Shown here: piece after piece, positions 7,404-16,226 of the stretch
How the letters are laid out: every line of letters starts with the position of its first letter
Position numbering within the stretch: position 1 is the first letter of the stretch
Assembly (NCBI RefSeq): GCF_024343675.1
Contig: NZ_RJUD01000105.1
Coordinates: forward strand, 57,178-121,177
DNA: 64,000 bases
Direction: 5' to 3'
Source of the DNA: Lacihabitans sp. CS3-21
GTDB lineage: Bacteria; Bacteroidota; Bacteroidia; Cytophagales; Spirosomataceae
Program-made: the position numbers and the translations under genes
Notes under the pieces: generated by a model
The model's input: only the letters and a program-made list of their open reading frames with translations
What the model was told of the DNA's origin: nothing
Database searches by the model: none

Positions 7404-9188
7404 ATGCCAGCAAAATTCTTTGACCGACAAACCACGAATTTCTTATTGGAGCATGTTCATGCAATTGACACATTGACCCAATTGCCCTATTTTGCCGATC
7501 ACAACTCTGAAACATTAAAAATGGTGCTAGACACGGCAGAGAGTATTGCTGAACGAATCATGTTTCCGGTGCTCAAAGATGTGGACCAAAATCAACCTGA
7601 GTTAATCAATGGTGAAGTTATCGTTCATCCAGCAATCAAGGAATACCTCAAAGCAGTTGGAGAAGCGGGATTAATTTCAGCAGATTTTGATTATAAAGAT
7701 GGCGGTTCGCAGCTTCCATTTGCCATAAATAGTGTGGCTGGGTATATTCTGATGGCGGCAAATAATGGTATGATGTACACTGGTTTGACAAGCGGAGCTG
7801 CTCGCTTAATAGCTCACTTTGGCTCAGACTATCTGAAAAACAAATATTTAGAACCTATGTTAAACGGCAGGTTTCAGGGAACGATGTGTTTAACTGAGCC
7901 ACAAGCAGGTTCATCTCTTTCGGATATTATTAGCACAGCAGAGCCATTTGGCGAAGGTACATTTAGAATAAATGGCCAAAAAATATTTATCTCCTGCGGC
8001 GACCACAACTATTGTGAAAACGTTATACACCTTTTTATTGGACGAATAAAAGGAGCACCAGCGGGAACTAAGGGAATTTCGTTGTTTGCAATTCCAAAAT
8101 ATCTAGATAATGGACAAAGAAATGATATTCATAATGTAGGAATTTACCACAAACTTGGTCAAAGAGGCGTGCCAGCAATGCACTTAGAGTTTGGCGAAAA
8201 ATGTATTGGTTACATAGTAGGAGAAGAAAACAAAGGACTTTCATACATGTTTCAGATGATGAACGAAGCCCGAATTGGCGTTGGTTCTACCGGAGCGGCC
8301 ATATCAACGGCAGCTTATCATGCTGCTCTACAATACGCAAAAGAAAGGCCACAAAGCCGAAGATTGAACAAAAAAGCAGAAATAAATGCACCTCAAATCC
8401 CTATAATTCAACATCCTGATGTGAGGCGATTATTATTTTCGCAAAAAGCGGCAGTAGAAGGTGGGCTTTCGTTGGTCATACAAACTGCCAAATATTACGA
8501 CTTGGCCCATCACAGTGAGACCGAAGAAGAAAGGGAAAAATATTTACTTTTATTAGAAATTCTAACACCGATAACCAAAACCTATCCTTGCGAATCTGGA
8601 TTAAAAACCACCAGTGATGCCCTACAATGCTTCGGCGGCTATGGTTTTACGGAAGATTTTCCAGCTGAACAATATTATAGGGACATCAGAATAACACCCA
8701 TTTATGAAGGAACTACAGCCATACAGTCGCAAGATTTGCTTGGAAGAAAAGTTAGCTTGGCAAACGGCAAAGCCATGGGATTGCTTTCTGGTGAGATAAT
8801 AGATTGTATAACCGAGGCTATAAGTCATGAAAAACTAAGAAAATACGCAAACCAATTGGCCTCAGAATTAAAGTCTTACAACAAAACCCTTCAGCATCTT
8901 TTTGGAATTGCTCAAACAGGCGATACTGAAAGGTATCTTTCAGACGCAGCATTGTTTTTGGAGTTGACAGGCACGCTTATAATCGCTTGGCAGTGGCTAG
9001 CAATGGGTTTAGCTTCAGAAAAAGCATTGGCGAAAAATGAATTGGAACCTGATTTTGCACAATCAAAAATAGAAACCATGAAATTCTATTTCCATTATGA
9101 ACTACCCAAAACCACTGGCTTAACCACCAGACTTATGGATGAAGAGGTAATTACGATTTTGGGCGAAATAGATGTATTTGATAACTAA
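7404..9188 (+). CDS. Acyl-CoA dehydrogenase family protein (long form)
   Basis: A 594-residue FAD flavoprotein that would oxidise an acyl-CoA at the alpha-beta bond. It contains the N-terminal helical domain, the middle beta domain with CLTEPQAGSSLSD (about 159-171) and GQKIFISCGDHN, and the C-terminal helical domain. The catalytic-base motif PIYEGTTAIQ places Glu435 where medium-chain enzymes have their catalytic Glu. The last 120 or so residues extend beyond a 380-residue classical enzyme and correspond to the extra C-terminal domain of the larger acyl-CoA dehydrogenases. Chain-length specificity is unknown. Monocistronic. Confidence 0.9.
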   Translation: MPAKFFDRQTTNFLLEHVHAIDTLTQLPYFADHNSETLKMVLDTAESIAERIMFPVLKDVDQNQPELINGEVIVHPAIKEYLKAVGEAGLISADFDYKDGGSQLPFAINSVAGYILMAANNGMMYTGLTSGAARLIAHFGSDYLKNKYLEPMLNGRFQGTMCLTEPQAGSSLSDIISTAEPFGEGTFRINGQKIFISCGDHNYCENVIHLFIGRIKGAPAGTKGISLFAIPKYLDNGQRNDIHNVGIYHKLGQRGVPAMHLEFGEKCIGYIVGEENKGLSYMFQMMNEARIGVGSTGAAISTAAYHAALQYAKERPQSRRLNKKAEINAPQIPIIQHPDVRRLLFSQKAAVEGGLSLVIQTAKYYDLAHHSETEEEREKYLLLLEILTPITKTYPCESGLKTTSDALQCFGGYGFTEDFPAEQYYRDIRITPIYEGTTAIQSQDLLGRKVSLANGKAMGLLSGEIIDCITEAISHEKLRKYANQLASELKSYNKTLQHLFGIAQTGDTERYLSDAALFLELTGTLIIAWQWLAMGLASEKALAKNELEPDFAQSKIETMKFYFHYELPKTTGLTTRLMDEEVITILGEIDVFDN

Positions 9189-9190
9189 TA

Positions 9191-9946
9191 TTATTCTTTG
9201 ATCTCTTGCAGTAACACATTTTTATAAAAAACCTCAGATCCTTCTGCTTGAAGTAGAATTTTACCTTTAGTCAGAGGGATCCAAGCATTCAGTTTGGCAT
9301 CCCATTTTTTCATGGCTATAGCCTCATTGACAAAGTGATCATTAATATAAAACTTTGCATTGTCCCCTTTCACCACAAGGACTACCTTGTTCCAACCTTC
9401 TTTTTCCCAATAATAAGATCTTGCGAATCGATTATATTCAGACGAAAGTGTCCCAGCCGTCACTAATAATCCATTAACATCAAAGTTTTTATTTTGCGGA
9501 TCTACTGTTGTACTAGCTTGAGCCTTCACAATCCATAAATCGCCAGTATCTCCTTCTTGAATTTGGCACTCAACACCAGCAGGCCAAATATTTTCATTTC
9601 CAAAAACATGAAACAAAACTCCGGCATCCCTTACACTTTCATCACGAGGTTTAAATTTCTTAACTCCCCATTTGTATTCTAAAGTCAAAACATAGTTGCT
9701 ATACTCCTTATCAGTTATTAAACCACCGAATGATTGTGTGGAAAGGGCAGTTTGGGTTGCATAAGCGTGAATAAGACCATCTTTAGTTGAAAACAAATCT
9801 CGCTCAACACCCTGGTTATCATAAGACTGATGCCATCCATCAAAATTTTTGCCATTAAAAAGCAATTGCTCTTTTCCTAAAGTAAGTTTAGGCTGACTAA
9901 AACCATTGAGTGAAATAATAATGAATACAATAAACCAACATTTCAT
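9191..9946 (-). CDS. DUF1080 family secreted protein (putative 3-keto-disaccharide hydrolase)
   Basis: A 251-residue protein with an N-terminal signal peptide (MKCWFIVFIIISLNGFSQ) and one DUF1080 domain: LLFNGKNFDGWHQSYD at about 28-43, then ALSTQSFGGLITDKEYSNYVLTLEYKWG, then GVLFHVFG and WPAGVECQIQEGDTGDLWIV. This is a concanavalin/LamG-like jelly roll. Some DUF1080 proteins act as 3-keto-glycoside hydrolases; others are only carbohydrate-binding. It is 34 bases downstream of a sugar isomerase-like gene on the same strand, which supports a shared role in periplasmic sugar breakdown. The stop is two bases from the convergent acyl-CoA dehydrogenase stop. Confidence 0.85.
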   Translation of the reverse strand: MKCWFIVFIIISLNGFSQPKLTLGKEQLLFNGKNFDGWHQSYDNQGVERDLFSTKDGLIHAYATQTALSTQSFGGLITDKEYSNYVLTLEYKWGVKKFKPRDESVRDAGVLFHVFGNENIWPAGVECQIQEGDTGDLWIVKAQASTTVDPQNKNFDVNGLLVTAGTLSSEYNRFARSYYWEKEGWNKVVLVVKGDNAKFYINDHFVNEAIAMKKWDAKLNAWIPLTKGKILLQAEGSEVFYKNVLLQEIKE

Positions 9947-9980
9947 ATTTGAAATTTAATGAGTTTTGCAAAGCCAAAAA

Positions 9981-10910
9981 TCAAAGAGAGTTATTAACAA
10001 CTGATCGCATCTTATCAATCCCCAATTGACAAGCAGCCATAGCATCCATTTTCCAAACGTCTTCGTTGAAAATCTCTAAAGAGAGTACTATTGGTGTATT
10101 TTTTTTATTCAAAATACCCAAAATTTCTTTAAATGGAGCCACACCATCACCCGGCATTACACGCATACCGTCTGTTATTGTGTTTTTATCGGCATTGGCA
10201 GGGAAGTCATTCATGTGGAACATCTGCATTTTATTCCCAGCAATCATACGCAAAGCCTCAAAAGGTGAACCTCCTCTGAATAAATGATAAACATCTGGTA
10301 AAATTATGGCATCAGGATGTCCACTTTCGGCAGCAACAAACAAAGTTTCACCAAAAAGATGAAGGTTTTTTGAAAATCCCCATAGTTCGAGTTGTGGCAA
10401 AACACCCATTTCCTTACCCAATTCTACCACTTTATAAAAACGCTCAGCAGCTTTTCTTAGGTCTACGTCAGCACCTGTTGTTGCACCAAACGGTGGAGCG
10501 GCAATACGCTTACAGCCAATCTGAGCCAACATATCCATTTCACGCTTAAGCTGCTCCATGGCCTTACCTCTTTCAGTTTCGTCATCAACTATCCATTTGG
10601 CAAAGCCAATAGAGTCTTCAATTAAAATACCTAAGTCAGTAGATTTTTTCTTTACATCAGCCAACTTACCTCCGTCCTTTATGTATTTCTCTAACGTACC
10701 CATCCAAATTTCTATGCCGTCAAAACCAACTTTAGCGGCAGTTTCGATTTCGGCCATTAATCCGATGTTTTGTTTACGAATGGTGCTAGTGTTTAAGCAA
10801 AAAGTAAAATTATGCTTGCTTTTCTTTGGTTTGGCTGCAAATGTTTCCAAACTGGTGGAAACAACAGCAGCACCAGCTATTGTTGATTTGAGAATTTCTC
10901 GACGATTCAT
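9981..10910 (-). CDS. Sugar phosphate isomerase/epimerase family protein with Tat-like signal
   Basis: A 309-residue AP endonuclease 2-type TIM barrel. The N-terminus MNRREILKSTIAGAAVVSTSLETFAA has a twin-arginine motif and hydrophobic core, so it is probably exported folded by Tat. Barrel features: IETAAKVGFDGIEIWMG (about 59-75), RIAAPPFGATTG, LPQLELWGF, FHMNDFPA and LSLEIFNEDVW, which supply the acidic and His residues that bind a divalent metal in this superfamily. Exact substrate unknown. It forms a unit with the downstream DUF1080 gene, a pairing in keeping with periplasmic sugar metabolism. Confidence 0.85.
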   Translation of the reverse strand: MNRREILKSTIAGAAVVSTSLETFAAKPKKSKHNFTFCLNTSTIRKQNIGLMAEIETAAKVGFDGIEIWMGTLEKYIKDGGKLADVKKKSTDLGILIEDSIGFAKWIVDDETERGKAMEQLKREMDMLAQIGCKRIAAPPFGATTGADVDLRKAAERFYKVVELGKEMGVLPQLELWGFSKNLHLFGETLFVAAESGHPDAIILPDVYHLFRGGSPFEALRMIAGNKMQMFHMNDFPANADKNTITDGMRVMPGDGVAPFKEILGILNKKNTPIVLSLEIFNEDVWKMDAMAACQLGIDKMRSVVNNSL

Positions 10911-10984
10911 TCAGTTTTTTTTAATTAATGGTTGAAAAGTAAAGTAAACGAATATTTACTTACTTATAAAATATAAAGGCACAA

Positions 10985-11010
10985 AAAAAAGCACCCCATT
11001 TCTGGAGTGC
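10985..11010 (-). terminator. tuf terminator
   Basis: Minus strand: 8-base stem GCACTCCA/TGGGGTGC with a GAAA tetraloop (10991-11010), then a run of eight T. It ends the tRNA-Tyr/Gly/Thr/tuf transcript. Confidence 0.85.
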
Positions 11011-11038
11011 TTTCTTGTTATATGATTAATCTAATCGA

Positions 11039-12226
11039 TTACTCAAGGATTTCAGTTACCTGACCAGCACCTACAGTACGTCCACCTTCACGAATCGCAA
11101 AACGAAGACCTTTGTCCATCGCAATAGCGTTGATCAAGTTTACAGTAATAGTGATGTTATCACCAGGCATAACCATCTCAACATTTTCTGGAAGGAAGAT
11201 CTCTCCAGTAACGTCTGTAGTTCTGAAGTAGAACTGAGGACGGTATTTGTTAAAGAATGGCGTGTGACGTCCACCTTCTTCTTTCGAAAGAACGTAAACC
11301 TCAGCTTTGAATTTAGTGTGAGGCTTCACAGAACCTGGCTTACAGATTACCATACCTCTTTTGATAGACTCTTTGTCGATACCTCTCAACAAAAGACCTA
11401 CGTTATCACCAGCTTCACCTCTGTCAAGGATTTTACGGAACATCTCAACACCAGTTACTACTGATTTAAGACCTTCAGCACCCATACCAAGGATATCTAC
11501 TGCCTCACCAGAGTTGATGATACCAGTTTCGATACGACCTGTAGCAACAGTACCACGACCAGTGATTGAGAACACGTCCTCAACTGGCATCAAGAATGGC
11601 TTGTCAGTTGCACGAGCAGGAAGTGGAATGAAAGTATCTACAGCTTCCATCAATTCTTCGATTTTAGCAACCCACTGAGGCTCATTGTTCAAACCACCAA
11701 GAGCTGAACCTTGAATTACAGGAATATTGTCACCGTCGAATTTGTAGAATGAAAGCAACTCTCTGATTTCCATTTCTACTAGTTCAAGTAATTCTGGATC
11801 ATCTACTAAGTCAACTTTGTTCATAAATACAACAAGCTCAGGAACACCAACCTGACGAGCAAGAAGGATGTGCTCACGAGTTTGTGGCATTGGACCGTCA
11901 GTAGCAGCTACCACGATGATGGCTCCGTCCATTTGGGCAGCACCAGTTACCATGTTCTTAACGTAGTCAGCGTGACCTGGACAGTCAACGTGTGCATAGT
12001 GACGATTAGCAGTCTGATACTCTACGTGAGAAGTATTGATTGTAATACCACGCTCTTTTTCTTCAGGTGCATTATCAATTGACGAGAAATCTCTAACCGC
12101 AGCTAGACCTTTGTTGGCCAAAACTGAAGTAATAGCAGCTGTCAATGTAGTTTTACCGTGGTCAACGTGACCGATTGTACCGATGTTTACGTGAGGTTTA
12201 CTACGGTCAAAATTTTCTTTTGCCAT
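11039..12226 (-). CDS. tuf: Elongation factor Tu
   Basis: The GTPase that delivers aminoacyl-tRNA to the ribosome. The 395 residues are full length. GTPase motifs are intact: GHVDHGKT at 19-26 (P loop), the switch I region [20 protein letters not shown] (G3), NKVD (G4) and GSAL (G5). Domains 2 and 3 follow from about residue 205. It is last in a unit behind three tRNA genes, a conserved bacterial arrangement, and its codon use is that of a highly expressed gene. The next genes downstream are not secE and nusG as is usual; those lie about 5 kb away. Confidence 0.98.
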   Translation of the reverse strand: MAKENFDRSKPHVNIGTIGHVDHGKTTLTAAITSVLANKGLAAVRDFSSIDNAPEEKERGITINTSHVEYQTANRHYAHVDCPGHADYVKNMVTGAAQMDGAIIVVAATDGPMPQTREHILLARQVGVPELVVFMNKVDLVDDPELLELVEMEIRELLSFYKFDGDNIPVIQGSALGGLNNEPQWVAKIEELMEAVDTFIPLPARATDKPFLMPVEDVFSITGRGTVATGRIETGIINSGEAVDILGMGAEGLKSVVTGVEMFRKILDRGEAGDNVGLLLRGIDKESIKRGMVICKPGSVKPHTKFKAEVYVLSKEEGGRHTPFFNKYRPQFYFRTTDVTGEIFLPENVEMVMPGDNITITVNLINAIAMDKGLRFAIREGGRTVGAGQVTEILE

Positions 12227-12343
12227 TTTATTTGATAAAATTTATGTTGTTCAAAATTGTTTTTACTAAAAAAGAGCAATCAGAATTTCTAATTACTCGA
12301 AAATCGTTTCCATTCGAAAATACTTAGCCCAAATTCAGTATAG

Positions 12344-12415
<72 letters not shown>

Positions 12416-12428
12416 TTTATGGAATCAG

Positions 12429-12501
12429 AGCGGGAGACCGGGCTCGAACCGGCCACCTATAGCTTGGAAGGCTATCGCTCTACCAAATGAGCTACTCCCG
12501 C
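12429..12501 (-). tRNA. trnG: tRNA-Gly (TCC anticodon)
   Basis: Cloverleaf on the minus strand: acceptor GCGGGAG/CTCCCGC, anticodon stem ATAGC/GCTAT around CTTCCAA (anticodon TCC), T loop GGTTCGAGCC, discriminator T, no encoded CCA. Thirteen bases separate it from tRNA-Thr. Confidence 0.95.
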
Positions 12502-12515
12502 TTAAACACTTTTAT

Positions 12516-12601
12516 TGGTGGGGGCGGATGGATTCGAACCACCGTAAGCGTAAGCTAGCAGATTTACAGTCTGCCCCATTTGGCCACTCTGGTACACCCC
12601 C
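12516..12601 (-). tRNA. trnY: tRNA-Tyr (GTA anticodon)
   Basis: A class II tRNA with a long variable arm (GCTTACGCTTACGG region), acceptor GGGGGTG/CGCCCCC, anticodon loop with GTA and discriminator A. Unlike the other tRNAs here, the 3' CCA is encoded (12516-12518). First gene of the Tyr-Gly-Thr-tuf unit. Confidence 0.95.
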
Positions 12602-12640
12602 AAATACTCTCAAAGAACACACCCTTTTCGAAAGGAGATG

Positions 12641-12671
12641 CAAAAGTAGAATCTTTTTTTAGAACCACAAA
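12641..12671 (-). promoter_or_regulatory. Promoter of the tRNA-Tyr/Gly/Thr/tuf unit
   Basis: Minus strand: TTTG (12668-12671), exactly 19 bases, then TACTTTTG (12641-12648), a textbook Bacteroidota promoter. It lies 39 bases upstream of tRNA-Tyr. The remaining gap to 12973 is AT-rich, and I see no gene or stable structure in it. Confidence 0.8.
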
Positions 12672-12973
12672 ACTTTCACAAAAAATTTCTTGATAAAATT
12701 TCATATTTCCCCTCTCCTTCCCTTCAAAAAATCAATATTTGCCTTATTATGAGGATTTAGAATACTTATGCATTTAATGAAAGTATTTACGTTGTTCATT
12801 TCCTAAAATGTAAATATTAACTGTTTCATTCTAAATTCTAGAAATATTTCTTATATACTTTCCCAAGTATACAATTTGGAATATTGTAAAATATTAAAAA
12901 CCTACAGGAGTTGTCCAAATTCAGCATTTTTTTAAGTTTAATCTCAAGGAAGAAATGAAACTGTTTAAAATAC

Positions 12974-12996
12974 AAAAAGGGCCAAAAGCCCTTTTT
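12974..12996 (-). terminator. Terminator of the sigma/membrane/barrel operon
   Basis: Stem AAAAAGGGC/GCCCTTTTT with a five-base loop, symmetric A and T runs, 20 bases past the stop of the outer membrane protein gene. Confidence 0.8.
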
Positions 12997-13015
12997 ATAT
13001 TAGTTTTATGAAGTT

Positions 13016-14122
13016 TTATAGTCTGAAGCCTACACTAAATGCTTGAATATCATTAAAGCTAGTTTGGTTTTCCTTGAAAAGTTTGTTCATATCATATCTC
13101 ACGAAAAGCGTCATTCCATTCTTTTTACCAATTTCGGCGGTTACCCCATACACAAAATCATTCAATCCAAAGTCTCCTTTTATCTTATCTTCGCTTCTTC
13201 TTGAGAATTTTTCCATGCTGTAACCTCCCACTCTGTAGCCCGCATAACCACCCAGACCGATTTTGAATTTATCTTCTTTGAAACCGAAATTTAACAAAAC
13301 TGGAAAATTCACATATGGCATTACCAATTTACTTTTTTCAGTTTCTTTGGTGTTTTCAACAAACGCTACTTGATTTATTGGCCTTCCATTTACCACTACA
13401 TCTACCTCTCTAGCTACATTGCTATTTTTAAACATAAAATTATACCAAGCTATTTCAGGGCCATAACTAAACGCAACATCCATTTTTTTACCTTTTATCA
13501 ATGTTGCATTTTTCCTCAATGAAAGTGCTACATATCTCGACTGCCAAGTGCGAAGACCAGTTAGTTCATTTGGCGATTTTGATTCATTGGCATGTGCAAA
13601 ATTATTTAGCCCCAGATAGATACCAAAGTCACTTTTTGAAAAGAATTTTTTCTCTTTGGGAGTTTTTTGTTTTTTATTATCGTGGTTTCCATGCTCTTTG
13701 TGATCACCATGATCGTCATCAAAAGACTCGATCTCATCTTCTACTTCTTTTTCAATTCGTCTTTCCATTTGTTGTTCTGTCTCCTTTATGGTAGTGTCTT
13801 TTTTAGAAATGATGTCTTTGGTAATGATTTTGATTCTCTGGCCTTCTTTCGAGAACACCAGTAGGGTATCTCTTTTATCACCACCTTTTGAAATCAAAAC
13901 CAAAGCACGCTCACGTTCATTGGAATCTACACCAACAGCTTTCAATACATTATCTAAATTCAAAGATTTAGGCAGCTCAATGGTTTTATTGTTACCAGTT
14001 ATAACTTTCACCTTGTTATTCGTGCCCTTATCGTTGAATTCAATAATGGTGGTATCTTTAGGATATCCAAAAGCAAATGCCTGATATCCTGTGAGTAATG
14101 TAATTAATAATAACTTTTTCAT
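13016..14122 (-). CDS. Outer membrane beta-barrel protein with His-rich linker
   Basis: A 368-residue protein with a signal peptide (MKKLLLITLLTGYQAFA). The first part of about 110 mature residues is charged and strand-rich (NKVKVITGNNKTIELPK). A low-complexity linker follows, rich in Asp, His and Lys (about 134-160, several HGDH or EHGNH pieces). The rest (about 165-368) has the alternating pattern of a PorT/OMP_b-brl-type barrel and ends FSVGFRL with a terminal aromatic-rich strand. The His/Asp cluster could bind metal, which is inference. Third gene in an operon with a membrane protein (5-base gap) and an ECF sigma factor. Confidence 0.75.
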   Translation of the reverse strand: MKKLLLITLLTGYQAFAFGYPKDTTIIEFNDKGTNNKVKVITGNNKTIELPKSLNLDNVLKAVGVDSNERERALVLISKGGDKRDTLLVFSKEGQRIKIITKDIISKKDTTIKETEQQMERRIEKEVEDEIESFDDDHGDHKEHGNHDNKKQKTPKEKKFFSKSDFGIYLGLNNFAHANESKSPNELTGLRTWQSRYVALSLRKNATLIKGKKMDVAFSYGPEIAWYNFMFKNSNVAREVDVVVNGRPINQVAFVENTKETEKSKLVMPYVNFPVLLNFGFKEDKFKIGLGGYAGYRVGGYSMEKFSRRSEDKIKGDFGLNDFVYGVTAEIGKKNGMTLFVRYDMNKLFKENQTSFNDIQAFSVGFRL

Positions 14123-14127
14123 AATTG

Positions 14128-14970
14128 TTAATTGTTGTTTAATCTTGCTTTTATCCAGTTTATTTTGTCTTTTATTTGGTTTGTTTCTGATACTATAAAT
14201 CCTTCTTTGTCTAAGGCCAACTCCTCGATAGGCTTGAATCCTAACTTGTTAAAATCAACTTTTTCGCCCTTTTTCAAATTCTTCACTTCGTCCAAAACTC
14301 TTGTTACCAACGATTTGTCATCTGAGAAATATTCGTCAGTACTTTTAGTTACTTTACTATTTGAATTCTCTAAAATTTCAGGATTCACCCCAAAATTATT
14401 CACTTGATTTAGGGCTAATATTGGTGTTAGAAAAATCAAGGTCTCTTCTAAGTTTTCACTTTTAAATCCCGTCTTATTGGCCAAGACTGTTTTTGAATCA
14501 ATTCCTATTTTTGAATTAACATCTATTAAACTAATTTCTTTTGGCTCATTAATATCAACATTATCAGCACTTTCAATCGGCACAACAGCTAAAGCAATAA
14601 CATCATTTGGCTTTTTTATAGAAAATTCTGCAAATCCTGTTTTAAGGTATTTACTTGTTGGTACCAAATCAGCTAGATTTTCTTCTTTTTTGTTCGCCAT
14701 TTCATTCAATTCAGAAGGAGAGGTAGCCTCCTCTGAATTTGGTAGGGTTGAAGTCAAAGTGTGATTAGAAACTTTTGACTTATTGTAAAAATATACACCT
14801 GCCAAAGAAACAATAAACAACGAAGCGGCCATAGCAAAGTACCTGTAAGGCACAATTCTCCTCTTTTTTTTGTTTTCTAGTTTACTCAAAAACAATTGAT
14901 TAGCCCTATCGCTAGGCTTTACCTCTTGGTTTGCGAGTTTTTCCCTAAAAAAATCATCTATAGGATTCAT
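14128..14970 (-). CDS. Single-pass membrane protein, candidate anti-sigma factor
   Basis: About 280 residues. I take the ATG (MNPIDDFFREKLANQEVKPSDRANQLF), not the TTG two codons upstream. An N-terminal cytoplasmic segment of about 45 residues ends in KKKRR and is followed by one membrane helix (YFAMAASLFIVSLAGVYFYN, about 46-66) and a large polar exterior domain. This topology, and its position 12 bases after an ECF sigma gene, suggest an anti-sigma factor, but no standard zinc anti-sigma motif (HxxxCxxC) is present. Many Bacteroidota sigma operons carry such unclassified proteins. Confidence 0.65.
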   Translation of the reverse strand: MNPIDDFFREKLANQEVKPSDRANQLFLSKLENKKKRRIVPYRYFAMAASLFIVSLAGVYFYNKSKVSNHTLTSTLPNSEEATSPSELNEMANKKEENLADLVPTSKYLKTGFAEFSIKKPNDVIALAVVPIESADNVDINEPKEISLIDVNSKIGIDSKTVLANKTGFKSENLEETLIFLTPILALNQVNNFGVNPEILENSNSKVTKSTDEYFSDDKSLVTRVLDEVKNLKKGEKVDFNKLGFKPIEELALDKEGFIVSETNQIKDKINWIKARLNNN

Positions 14971-14982
14971 ATTCAATTTTTT

Positions 14983-15543
14983 TTAAACGATATATCCGTA
15001 CCTCTCATTTTTTGTCAATTGTTCTTGCAAAATTGCTCTAGCTCTACTTAGCTGCGATTTCGAAGTTCCTTCTGAAATTCCAAGCATTTCAGCTATTTCG
15101 TTGTGATTATAGCCTTCAATGGCATAAAGATTAAAAACTGTCCTATATCCATTTGGAAGCGATTGTATGAGTTTCATTAATTCGTCGGACTCAAAATCTA
15201 AACTTTGATTATAAGAATTAAGAGATTCATTTACTTCATCTATTCCCACTTCGAGCATTTTTTTACTTCTCAGATACATCAAAGCCTCGTTCACCACTAA
15301 TCTTTTTGCCCAACCTTCAAAACTTCCCTTAAATCCAAACTGACTAACTTTATCAAAAATCTTCATCATGCTTTCCACCATCAGGTCTTCAGCGGCCATT
15401 TTATCGCTAATATATCTGCAACAAATAGCTAAAAACCTATGTGAAAACTTTTCGTAGAACATACGCTGAGCATAAGCGTCTCCCTTTATGAGAGCCTTAG
15501 CTAAATCGTACTCAGTTTCGAAAAGTGATAAAATTTTTGCCAT
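14983..15543 (-). CDS. RNA polymerase sigma factor, sigma-70 (ECF) family
   Basis: About 186 residues. I choose ATG at 15543 (MAKILSLFETEYDLAKALIKGD) over a TTG nine codons upstream. Region 2 spans about 20-90 (AQRMFYEKFSHRFLAICCRYISDKMAAEDLMVESMMKIFDKV, then GSFEGWAKRLVVNEALMYLRSKK). Region 4 spans about 125-175 (SLPNGYRTVFNLYAIEGYNHNEIAEMLGISEGTSKSQLSRARAILQEQL) with a full helix-turn-helix. It directs RNA polymerase to a specific promoter set. It heads an operon with a membrane protein and a beta-barrel protein, so it probably answers to an envelope signal. Confidence 0.9.
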   Translation of the reverse strand: MAKILSLFETEYDLAKALIKGDAYAQRMFYEKFSHRFLAICCRYISDKMAAEDLMVESMMKIFDKVSQFGFKGSFEGWAKRLVVNEALMYLRSKKMLEVGIDEVNESLNSYNQSLDFESDELMKLIQSLPNGYRTVFNLYAIEGYNHNEIAEMLGISEGTSKSQLSRARAILQEQLTKNERYGYIV

Positions 15544-15592
15544 ATAATCGGTTTCAATCTCAAGATGCAATTTTTTTATGTTAGGGTTGCAT

Positions 15593-15600
15593 TATATTTG
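15593..15600 (+). promoter_or_regulatory. Candidate -7 box for the Crp-like gene
   Basis: TATATTTG, fitting TAnnTTTG, 17 bases before the start codon, in the divergent gap with the sigma operon. Confidence 0.45.
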
Positions 15601-15617
15601 TAAAAAAATATAAGCTT

Positions 15618-16196
15618 ATGTTTACATCTTTTGTGGAATCATTGAAAGCGATTCATCCAATAAAAAAGGAAACTGAAAAACTTCTTATCAAAAAACTTAC
15701 TCGCCATACGGGTAAGGCTGGCGATATACTGGTAAAAGCAGGCGATATAAATGACAGGCTTTACTTTATAGAAAAAGGCCTGGTAAGATCATATTATACC
15801 ATAGAAGAAAATAAAACAAAAACGGATGTTACTTCATGGTTTGTGGGCGAATTTGGTTTTATCTATATACCACACAGTTACATCCCAAAAGTTCCTTCTG
15901 TAGAAACTATCGAACTTTTGGAAGATTCAGAGATGATTTCGATAACAAACAAAGCCATGCAGGAGTTGTATGATACGGTTCCCGAGGCCAATTACATAGG
16001 GCGTATTCTGACAGAAATGTATTTGGTAATGTATGACGAACGCGTCCGTTTTATGAGAATGATGAGTGCACAAAAACGAAATGATGCTTTCAGGGATATG
16101 TTTCCGGATATCTATGATAGAGCACCAAAAAAATATATTGCCTCGTTTTTGGGTCTCTCGCCCGAAACCTTGAGTAGAGTAAGAAAAAAAGCGTAG
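15618..16196 (+). CDS. Crp/Fnr family transcriptional regulator
   Basis: A 192-residue protein with an N-terminal cyclic nucleotide-binding-type jelly roll (about 20-118: HTGKAGDILVKAGDINDRLYFIEKGLVRSYY) and a C-terminal winged helix reduced to KKYIASFLGLSPETLSRVRKKA at 171-192. No cysteine cluster for an Fnr-type iron-sulfur centre is present. Phosphate-binding residues of true cAMP receptors (RxS motif) are not obvious, so the ligand is unknown. Bacteroidota have many such short Crp-like proteins. It lies 30 bases upstream of trpC on the same strand but need not regulate it. Confidence 0.85.
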   Translation: MFTSFVESLKAIHPIKKETEKLLIKKLTRHTGKAGDILVKAGDINDRLYFIEKGLVRSYYTIEENKTKTDVTSWFVGEFGFIYIPHSYIPKVPSVETIELLEDSEMISITNKAMQELYDTVPEANYIGRILTEMYLVMYDERVRFMRMMSAQKRNDAFRDMFPDIYDRAPKKYIASFLGLSPETLSRVRKKA

Positions 16197-16226
16197 TTTG
16201 AATTTTCCAGAAAGAAAAGAGAATAA

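Noticed and set aside
12672..12973. Possible hidden gene or RNA in the 400-base gap upstream of tRNA-Tyr
   Set aside because: AT-rich, with no long frame, no promoter-terminator pair and no stable structure seen apart from the sites already listed.
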